20,436 nucleotides of DNA from NCBI GenBank assembly GCA_003222235.1, contig QHVD01000109.1, positions 3,093-23,528 of the forward strand. The letters run 5' to 3'. This document shows positions 7,018 through 13,327 of this stretch, in pieces. The notes under the pieces are model-generated. The model saw only the letters and a list, made by a program, of their open reading frames with translations, had not been told where the DNA came from and made no database searches. Position numbers and translations under genes: made by a program. This DNA comes from Gemmatimonadota bacterium. GTDB lineage: Bacteria > Gemmatimonadota > Gemmatimonadetes > Gemmatimonadales > GWC2-71-9. The stretch's first letter is position 1. Every line of letters starts with the position of its first letter.

Positions 7018-7407
7018 CTACGTGCGCGAATCCTTCAAACGGGGGGACCTGCGAGACGCGGCGGCTCGCGTCCGGGCCGGCGCGACGGTGTCGTAGGCTT
7101 CGGCCGGCCATCCGAACACAGCCAGATTCACCGTGCCGCCCGGCGCGAACTTCACGCCCTCGCGCAGCAGCAGCGCCCGCTGCACCACCGCGCTATGATG
7201 CTGCGCGGCGAGCGAGATGCGGCCCGAGACATTGAGGACGCGCCACCACGGGACGTCACTATCCTCCCCCAGGGCCGAGAGGGCCCACCCGACCGTGCGA
7301 GCCGCTCCGGGCCGTCCGGCGAGACGCGCGACGACGCCGTAGGTCGCCACCCGGCCCTTGGGAATGTGGCGGATGACGCGGTAGATACGGTGATAGAAGG
7401 GGTTCAC
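7018..7407 (-). CDS. Alkyltransferase-like (ATL) protein, MGMT fold
   Basis: This is a 129-residue protein of the O6-alkylguanine-DNA alkyltransferase C-terminal fold. HIPKGRVATYGVVARLAGRPGAARTVGWAL (14-43) is the helix-turn-helix DNA-binding part with the Arg finger. The active-site motif PCHRV is replaced by PWWRV (53-57). Loss of the acceptor Cys to Trp defines ATL proteins, which bind alkylated guanine and hand the lesion to nucleotide excision repair without repairing it themselves. The start is a GTG at 7407 overlapping the hisF stop (GTGA), so it is probably translated with the his genes. Its C-terminal ~20 residues are basic and unstructured. The lack of a Cys in the motif makes direct alkyl transfer unlikely. 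Confidence 0.88.
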   Translation of the reverse strand: MNPFYHRIYRVIRHIPKGRVATYGVVARLAGRPGAARTVGWALSALGEDSDVPWWRVLNVSGRISLAAQHHSAVVQRALLLREGVKFAPGGTVNLAVFGWPAEAYDTVAPARTRAAASRRSPRLKDSRT

Positions 7408-8180
7408 GGCCGCACCGGATAGCCGCGGCTCGCGAGGTAGGCACGCGCCTCGGGGAGTGTGGTGCCGCGGAAGTGGAACAGCGTCGCGGCGAGGACACCG
7501 TGGGCGCCGGCGTCGAGAGCGTCCGCGAGGTGCTCGAGCGTCCCCGCCCCGCCGGACGCGATGACCGGGATACCCACGGCCTGGGCGACGGCTCGCGTGA
7601 GCGGAATGTCGTAACCGTCCTGGGTGCCGTCGGTGTCCATCGAGGTCAGCAGGATCTCCCCCGCGCCGAGTTGCTCCAGCCGGACCGACCACTCGACGGC
7701 GTCGAGTCCCGTGGGCTCGCGGCCGCCGCGCACCATCACCTGCAACCTACCTCCGTTCCGCTTCGCGTCCACTGCTGCGCAGACGCACTGGCGGCCGAAC
7801 TGCTCGGCGAGGCGGGTGACGAGCGGCGGGTCGCGCACCGCTGCAGTGTTGACCGCCACCTTGTCCGCCCCCGCGCGCAGCACAGCACGGGCATCGTCGA
7901 CACTGCGGATACCACCCCCTACGGTAAACGGAACGAACAGCGTGTCCGCGACGCGGCCCACCACATCGAGGAGCGTCCCGCGCGCTTCGTGGCTCGCGCC
8001 GATGTCGAGGAAGACGAGCTCGTCCGCCCCGTCCGCGTCGTAGCGCGCCGCCTGCTCCACGGGGTCCCCGGCGTCCCGCAGATGCTCGAAACGCACGCCC
8101 TTCACGACCCGCCCCCCGCTCACGTCCAAGCAGGGGATCAGCCGCCGGGCGAGGCCCGTTGTTTGGAACGGGCCTAGCAT
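7404..8180 (-). CDS. hisF: Imidazole glycerol phosphate synthase, cyclase subunit
   Basis: HisF condenses PRFAR with ammonia delivered from HisH, giving imidazole glycerol phosphate and AICAR in histidine synthesis. The 258-residue protein is a complete (beta/alpha)8 barrel. RLIPCLDVSGGRVVKGV (13-29) carries catalytic Asp19 and AAVDAKRNGG carries catalytic Asp138. VGGGIRSVDDA (88-98) and the C-terminal VIASGGAGTLEHL phosphate-binding segment are also present. I start at the ATG at 8180 because the family begins just before RLIPCLD; a longer upstream reading gives an unrelated extension. The ATG overlaps the NUDIX stop by seven bases, and the stop overlaps the ATL start. Both neighbours are therefore likely co-translated. 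No lesion is seen, unlike the genes upstream. Confidence 0.96.
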   Translation of the reverse strand: MLGPFQTTGLARRLIPCLDVSGGRVVKGVRFEHLRDAGDPVEQAARYDADGADELVFLDIGASHEARGTLLDVVGRVADTLFVPFTVGGGIRSVDDARAVLRAGADKVAVNTAAVRDPPLVTRLAEQFGRQCVCAAVDAKRNGGRLQVMVRGGREPTGLDAVEWSVRLEQLGAGEILLTSMDTDGTQDGYDIPLTRAVAQAVGIPVIASGGAGTLEHLADALDAGAHGVLAATLFHFRGTTLPEARAYLASRGYPVRP

Positions 8181-8673
8181 ACCCGCAATACGTCGTCCAG
8201 CAAGCCCGCGTCTCCGCCCCCCACCATTGACAAAATGTCTTCGAGCGCTCTGCGCTCCCGCGGCCAGGCGAACCGGGCCAGCGCCTGGGCCGGCTGCAGC
8301 CACTCCGCTCGGTCGTGCTCAGACGAGACCCGAGGCTCGGCCGCGGGATCGACGAAGGCGACGAACACGGGGATCAGCGCCACCTCGTCCACGCGGTGCC
8401 GGTAGAACGACTCCAGGCGGCTCGCGTTGTAGAGCCGCACGGCGACCAAACCGGTCTCCTCCTCCAGCTCGCGCAGCGACGCCTGCACCGGAGTCTCCCC
8501 CGACTCGATCGTTCCATGCACTGTTTCCCAGGATCCCGCGCAACGACCGTTCTCGCTGCGCCGCAGCGCAAGGACCTCGACCCCGCCGCCCGCTCCGGCC
8601 AATCCCCCCGTCCCCCGCCCCCCGGCCGCCGCAGCACATACACGTCGACGAACGAGACCCGCGCCTCGGTCAC
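8174..8673 (-). pseudogene. NUDIX hydrolase in the his block, apparent one-base frameshift
   Basis: The NUDIX box is intact: GTIESGETPVQASLREL followed by EEETGL, matching GX5EX7REUXEEXGU. It is followed by a typical C-terminal half ending DDVLRVC. This half is in a frame that does not reach the natural start. The GTG at 8673 overlaps the hisH stop (GTGA) and opens a different frame. That frame encodes a good first NUDIX strand, VSFVDVYVLRRPGGG, which fits directly onto VEVLALRRSENG of the second frame. The total is 500 bases; one extra base would give 166 residues. The switch lies in a G-rich tract (about 8604-8626), so either a G was lost or the homopolymer was miscounted. A TTG at 8602 could start a shortened 142-residue product lacking the first strand. 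The substrate is unknown. Similarity to NudB-type dihydroneopterin triphosphate/dATP pyrophosphatases is only general. Confidence 0.75.
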
Positions 8674-9290
8674 GGCGACCACGCGGCGAACTCACGCAGC
8701 AGCGCGAGCCCCGCCGCCTGAGACTTCTCGGGGTGAAACTGCACACCCAGCACGTTGTCGCGTCCCACGATCGTGGGGAACGGCGCGCCGTACTCCGCTT
8801 CGGCGAGGTCGCCCTCGGGCGCCACCCGGTCGGGGTGGTAACTGTGGACGTGATAGAAGAAGGCCGCGTCGCCGCCGAACGCCCGCGCCAGCGCGCGATG
8901 CGCCTTGCCGGGGCCGGTGAGCCGCACTCGGGCCCAGCCGACGTGCGGCACGGGGAGGGACGTCCGAAACCGGGACACCCGGCCCGCGAGCAGACCGAGC
9001 CCCGGGATCCCCGGCGCCTCTTCGCTCTCGTCGAACAACAGCTGCAGCCCGAGGCAGATGCCGAGCAGGGGGCGGCCGGCCCGGGCAACCTCGTCCAACG
9101 CCCCGCCGAGGCCCGTCTCGTCGAGGCGGCGCCGGGCGGGTGCGAAGTGGCCCACGCCGGGGACCACCACGCGCGCGGCGCGGCGAACCGCGTCCGGGGC
9201 GTCCGTGAGCTCCGCGACGGCGCCCACCGCCTGGAACGCGCGTAGCACGCTCTTCACGTTCGACGCGCCGTAATCGACGACCGCGATCAC
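8670..9290 (-). CDS. hisH: Imidazole glycerol phosphate synthase, glutamine amidotransferase subunit
   Basis: HisH hydrolyses glutamine and channels ammonia to HisF. The 206-residue protein is a full class I amidotransferase. The nucleophile Cys79 lies in GICLGLQLLF and the other triad members are His186 and Glu188 in GVQFHPEKS. The oxyanion region VVPGVGHF (42-49) and the HisH signature FFYHVHSYH (144-152) are also present. It starts at GTG 9290, directly abutting the hisB stop with no spacer. It ends in a GTGA overlap with the NUDIX gene. HisH and HisF form a heterodimer; here the NUDIX gene separates them, where many operons have hisA. Confidence 0.96.
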   Translation of the reverse strand: MIAVVDYGASNVKSVLRAFQAVGAVAELTDAPDAVRRAARVVVPGVGHFAPARRRLDETGLGGALDEVARAGRPLLGICLGLQLLFDESEEAPGIPGLGLLAGRVSRFRTSLPVPHVGWARVRLTGPGKAHRALARAFGGDAAFFYHVHSYHPDRVAPEGDLAEAEYGAPFPTIVGRDNVLGVQFHPEKSQAAGLALLREFAAWSP

Positions 9291-9844
9291 CTAGAGAGAC
9301 CCCTTCGTGGATGGCACGTCGGTCACGCGGGGATCGAGGCCCGTGGCCGCGCCCAGCGCCCGCGCGGCCGCCTTGAACACCGCCTCGACCACATGGTGGG
9401 CGTTCTGGCCCCGGAGCAGATCCACGTGCAGCGTCAGGGCGCCGTGGGTCGCGAGCGCGCGAAAGAACTCCGGCGTCAGCGCGACGTCGTAGTCGCCGAG
9501 CTTCTGCCACCGCTCACGTCCACCACCACGCGGGCGAGGGCCTCGTCGAGGGGCACGGTCGCCTCGCCGTACCGGCGGATGCCCCGCCGCTCCCCCAACG
9601 CCTGGGACAGCGCCTGCCCGAGGACGATCCCGACGTCCTCGACGGTATGGTGCTGGTCCACCTGCAGGTCGCCACTGGCGGCGATCTCGAGATCGTAGAG
9701 GGCGTGGCGCGCCAGCGCTTCCAGCATGTGGTCGAAGAAGCCGATTCCCGTCTTCACCTCGGCGCGGCCGGTGCCGTCGAGGCACAGGCGGACGCGGACG
9801 TCGGTCTCGCTGGTCTTGCGTTGCGCTTCGGCCATCCGGGCCAT
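9291..9844 (-). pseudogene. hisB: Imidazoleglycerol-phosphate dehydratase, disrupted by a short deletion
   Basis: HisB dehydrates imidazole glycerol phosphate using two manganese ions bound by His-rich motifs. All the motifs are visible but in two frames. The first frame, from ATG 9844, gives FFDHMLEALARHALYD, DQHHTVEDVGI and EALARVVVDVSG. The second gives LGDYDVALTPEFFRAL, GQNAHHVVEAVFKAAARAL and DPRVTDVPSTKGSL. In characterised HisB about 14 residues (beginning RP.L) lie between DxSG and the GD. Here only 8 bases lie between the two codon blocks, so about 34 bases are missing near 9507-9516. That changes the frame. The present length is 554 bases; adding 34 gives 195 residues, typical of monofunctional HisB. 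The start ATG shares one base with the hisC stop (TGATG). As read, the first frame stops early and the protein would be inactive. Confidence 0.85.
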
Positions 9845-10916
9845 CACGTCCTCCCCTGGAAGATCGCGTCGAGCGCGCGACCCACCGCCTCCACGTCGTC
9901 CTCGGTCCCCGCGGTGATCCGGAGGCATTCCTCGAGTCCCGGCGCGCCCGACACGTCGCGCACCAGGATGCCGTGCTCGGTCACGAGCCGCGCGAACACG
10001 TCGGCCGCCGGCCGCGCCTCGCAGCGGATGAGGACGAAATTCGCGGCGCTGGGAAAAGCGCGCAGGCCCGGCACACGCGCCAGCAGGCGATACAGGAGGT
10101 CGCGGCTCTGTTGTACCTGACGGGTGCGCTCGGCCAGGAGCTCCGCGGCGTCGAGGGCGGCGTGCGCCGCGGCCAGGGTCACGCGGTTGACGTTGTACGG
10201 CAGTTTCGCCTTTGCGATCTCCGCCGCCACCGCCGGGTGCGCGAGCGCGTACCCGAAGCGCAACCCCGCGAGCGACATCGCCTTGCTGAACGTGCGCAGC
10301 ACCACCAGGCGCGGGTGATCGGGGAGCAGGGGGATGGCCGTCGGCCCGCCGAAGTCCTGATAGGCCTCGTCCATCACCACCAGGGCCTCCGTCTCGGCGA
10401 GCAACCGCTCCACCGCCCCATCCGGGAACGGCGTCCCCGTAGGATTGTTGGGTGGCACGCGGCGCGCGCCAGCGCGTCCACGTCGAAGTCGAAATCGGGC
10501 GTGAGCGGCACGGGGACGTGGCGTCCGCCGTACACTGCGGCGAGCAGGCGGTACAGGCTGAACGTCGGCACGGGCGTGACGACAGGCGTGCCGGCGCCCA
10601 CGGTGACCGAGAGCGTCGCCTGGATGAGCTCGTTGGAGCCGTTGCCGACGAGCACGCCGTCCGCGACCCAGCCGTGTCGCGCGGCGAGGCGCTCCAGCAG
10701 CTCGGTCGGCGCGAACGGAGGATACCGGTTCCACGGGGCGGCGCGCACGGCGGCGAGCACCGCCTCCTTGAGCGAATCGGGGGCGTCGAACGGGCTCTCG
10801 TTCTGATTCAGCTTGCGGGGCGCCGCCGGCGCGGCGAGCGTGTACGCCGCCTGCGCGCGGACCTCGGGCTTGATCAGGGCGAGCGCGGCTTCAGCCGAGG
10901 GAGCGGCGGGACGCAC
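9844..10916 (-). pseudogene. hisC: Histidinol-phosphate aminotransferase, disrupted by a short deletion
   Basis: HisC is the PLP-dependent aminotransferase converting imidazole acetol phosphate to histidinol phosphate. Frame one (GTG 10916) gives the N-terminal half: KLNQNESPFDAPDSLKEAV, NRYPPFAPTELLERLAARHG, GNGSNELIQ and PTFSLY, ending DFDFDVDALARAA. Frame two continues with NNPTGTPFPDGAVERLLAE, VVMDEAYQDFGG, the PLP-lysine segment RTFSKAMSLAGLRFGYAL, and the C-terminal domain with FVLIRC and LRITAGT. Between DALARAA and PNNPTG the family has about 10 residues of a buried strand. Here roughly 28 bases are absent near 10458-10465 (28, 31 or 34 would restore frame). All catalytic residues remain, so the break is recent or an artefact. 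The gene follows the PilB-receiver gene after 48 bases and starts the his block. Confidence 0.85.
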
Positions 10917-10925
10917 GCGGCGGGA

Positions 10926-10953
10926 CGGGAAACGGGAAAGGGGAAACGGGAAA
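10926..10953. repeat. Heptanucleotide tandem repeat, four units
   Basis: Four consecutive 7-base units (CGGGAAA, CGGGAAA, GGGGAAA, CGGGAAA) fill most of the 48-base gap between the hisC start and the upstream PilB stop. A partial fifth unit, CGGGA, precedes them. The same unit length occurs at 19645-19672. Confidence 0.85.
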
Positions 10954-10964
10954 CGTGGAGGCGG

Positions 10965-13274
10965 CTAGCGCCGGCGGCCCAACACTGCTTCCAGCCGCGC
11001 CGAGAGCGCGCGCGCACGGAATGGCTTCGTCAGGAAGTCGTCAGCGCCGAGCTCGAACACGCGCACCTCGTTGTCCTCGTCGCCCTTCGCGGTGAGCACG
11101 ACGACGGGGATCGACGCCGTCGCGGGCCGCGAGCGCACGTGCGAGAGGACGCCATAGCCGTCGAGTCCAGGCAGGTTCAGGTCGAGGACGATGATGTCCG
11201 GGCCCACGCGGTCGATCTGATCGAGCGCCTGCACCCCATCGCGGGCTTCCGCCACGACGTAGCCGTCCCGCTCGAGCAGGTCGCGCATCACCTTACGCAG
11301 GCTGTCCTCGTCGTCCACGAGCAGCACCTTGGGCGCGGCACCGCCGTGCCGCCACGAGAGGCGCGGCGTCGCGGGCTCCTCGAGCAGCTCGAAGTTCCCG
11401 GTGAGCGCTTCGCTCTGCGCCGCGCTTGAGCCGGCCGGCGTAGCGAGCCCCCCGGGCCCCTTCCCCCCTGCTGCGCCCGCTCCGGTCGATGGGACAGCGG
11501 GCGAGGACCCCGCGGGCCCCCTGACCCAGCCGCGACCGCCGGACGCGGGGGCGGCGGGGGGTTCGATGCCGTCCTCTTCCTGGGGGATGTCCACGACGCG
11601 CATCAGCTCGTCCACCGTGGACTCGCCCCGGAGCACGTGGGCCAGGCCTGACTCCCACAGGGACTTCATGCCGCCGCGGCGCGCGGCCGCGGCGATGTGC
11701 TCCGCCGTTTTGCCCGCGGTGATGAGCCGTTCGACCTCCGGCACCACCGTGAGCACCTCGAGGATCGAGAACCGCCCTCGATAACCGGTCATAGCGCAGT
11801 CCGGGCAACCCGCAGCCCGATACAGCGGCGTGCCCCTGGGGATCCATTTCGTCAGCCGCTCGGCGGGCGTCTCCATCCACACCTCTTTGCACGTCGGGCA
11901 GAGCTTTCGCATCAGCCGCTGCGCCAGCACGCCGCGCAGCGCGGCGGCGATCTTGTACGCCTCCACCCCGATGTCGACGAGCCGCGTCACGGCGTTGGCG
12001 GCGTCGTTGGTGTGCAGGGTCGAGAGCACGAGGTGGCCGGTGAGGGACGCTTGCACGGCGATCTGCGCCGTCTCGGCGTCGCGGATCTCGCCCACCAGCA
12101 GCACGTTCGGGTCCTGCCGCAGGATCGAGCGCAGCGCCGACGCGAACGTGAGGCCCGCCTTCTCCTGCGTCTGCACCTGTACGATCCCCGCCATGCGGTA
12201 TTCGACCGGGTCCTCGACGGTCACGATGTTCACGCCCTCGCCCTTGATCTGGTTAATGCAGGAGTAGAGGGTGGTGGTCTTGCCCGAGCCGGTCGGGCCC
12301 GTGACCAGGATGATCCCTTCGTGGTTCTCGAGCAGGCGCTTGATCGCCTCGGTCTCATCGGTGTTGAGCCCGAGCGAGTCCAGCGACTTGACCGTGGCGC
12401 GCGAGTCGAGGATTCGGATCACGACCTTCTCGCCCAGCGCGGCGGGGAGGGTCGAGACTCGCAGGTCGATGGGCTGCCCGTTCACCGCCACGCGGGCGCG
12501 CCCATCCTGGGGCCGCAGCCGGTCGGCGATGTCGAGCTGCGACATGATCTTGATACGGGAGATCAGGGGGATCCCGGCCGCGCGCGGGATCTTCATCACC
12601 TGCCGCAGCACGCCGTCGATCCGGTAGCGGACGGCGACCCCGCCCTCTTCCGGCTCGATGTGGATGTCGCTCGAGCGGGACAGGATCCCCTCGGAGATGA
12701 TCAGGTCCACGAGCCTGACCACCGGACGCTGGCTCGCCTCCTCCGCCGACGCCGCGATCTCATCCGGCGCCACGGCCGGCGTGACCGTGAACATCTCCCC
12801 CGATCCCTCCATCCCCTGCAGCACCTTGTCGAGGGCCCGGTCGGGGCGGTAGAGCTCGTCCAGCTTCTCCGTGATCTTGGCGGGGGCGAGCAGGAAGCTA
12901 CGGATCTCGCGCGCCGTCGCGAACGCCAGGGCTTTCTCCGCGTCGAGGTCGAACGGGTTCGCCGTCGCCACCTCCAGGAACGAGTCGGTGACGCGGAGCG
13001 GCAGGATGTGGTAGCGCCGTGCCAGGGCTTCGGGCACCTTCTCCTTGACCGCCGGGTTGACCGCGTGGACGTCGGCGAGCTTGAGGCGAAACCGTGTCGA
13101 CAGTGCCGTGAGGATCTGCTCGTCGGTCGCCACCTTCTCCGCCACGAGGGCCTGCCAGAGGGTCTGGCCCGGGGGCGCCTTCGCCCGGAGCTCCGTCAGA
13201 CGCTCCGGCGTGAGCACCCCCTCAAGGGAGAGAGAGTGGACGAGCCATTCGTCGGGGAAGGGGGTGTCGGCCAT
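10965..13274 (-). CDS. PilB/GspE-type secretion ATPase fused to a response-regulator receiver
   Basis: PilB/GspE ATPases power type IV pilus extension or type II secretion. This 769-residue protein has the N-terminal MshEN/GspE-N domain (about 5-145), then the N2 domain with SSDIHIEPEE (201-210). The catalytic domain follows: Walker A GPTGSGKT (326-333), Asp box VEDPVEYR (353-360), Walker B-like LLVGEIRDAET (392-402) and His box TLHTND (419-424). The zinc site has paired cysteines at 459/462 and 490/493. A ~75-residue Gly/Ala/Pro linker (about 570-645) leads to a complete CheY-like receiver (about 648-766): acidic pair Asp654/655, phospho-acceptor Asp698 in LDLNLPGLDG, Thr728 and Lys750. A receiver at the C-terminus of this ATPase is unusual and suggests control by phosphorylation. 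ATG at 13274. No pilin or platform gene is nearby. Confidence 0.93.
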   Translation of the reverse strand: MADTPFPDEWLVHSLSLEGVLTPERLTELRAKAPPGQTLWQALVAEKVATDEQILTALSTRFRLKLADVHAVNPAVKEKVPEALARRYHILPLRVTDSFLEVATANPFDLDAEKALAFATAREIRSFLLAPAKITEKLDELYRPDRALDKVLQGMEGSGEMFTVTPAVAPDEIAASAEEASQRPVVRLVDLIISEGILSRSSDIHIEPEEGGVAVRYRIDGVLRQVMKIPRAAGIPLISRIKIMSQLDIADRLRPQDGRARVAVNGQPIDLRVSTLPAALGEKVVIRILDSRATVKSLDSLGLNTDETEAIKRLLENHEGIILVTGPTGSGKTTTLYSCINQIKGEGVNIVTVEDPVEYRMAGIVQVQTQEKAGLTFASALRSILRQDPNVLLVGEIRDAETAQIAVQASLTGHLVLSTLHTNDAANAVTRLVDIGVEAYKIAAALRGVLAQRLMRKLCPTCKEVWMETPAERLTKWIPRGTPLYRAAGCPDCAMTGYRGRFSILEVLTVVPEVERLITAGKTAEHIAAAARRGGMKSLWESGLAHVLRGESTVDELMRVVDIPQEEDGIEPPAAPASGGRGWVRGPAGSSPAVPSTGAGAAGGKGPGGLATPAGSSAAQSEALTGNFELLEEPATPRLSWRHGGAAPKVLLVDDEDSLRKVMRDLLERDGYVVAEARDGVQALDQIDRVGPDIIVLDLNLPGLDGYGVLSHVRSRPATASIPVVVLTAKGDEDNEVRVFELGADDFLTKPFRARALSARLEAVLGRRR

Positions 13275-13327
13275 CGTTGATTAGACAAAGGTAGCCGGGG
13301 GCCCGGCCCAGTCCAGCCCGGACCCTT

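Noticed and set aside
8181..8303. N-terminal extension of HisF
   Set aside because: The added 41 residues are the NUDIX gene read in another frame; HisF proteins start just before RLIPCLD.
11697..13280. A 527-codon open frame on the plus strand
   Set aside because: It is antisense to the PilB-receiver gene, and its product is Arg/His/Asp-rich low complexity without motifs. High GC produces such shadow frames.
13275..13327. GC-rich palindrome (GCCGG, CCGGC arms) plus TACCTTTG and TCTAAT as terminator or promoter before the PilB gene
   Set aside because: No U-run follows the stem. The -10-like TCTAAT sits five bases from the ATG with no matching -35. Too weak to annotate.
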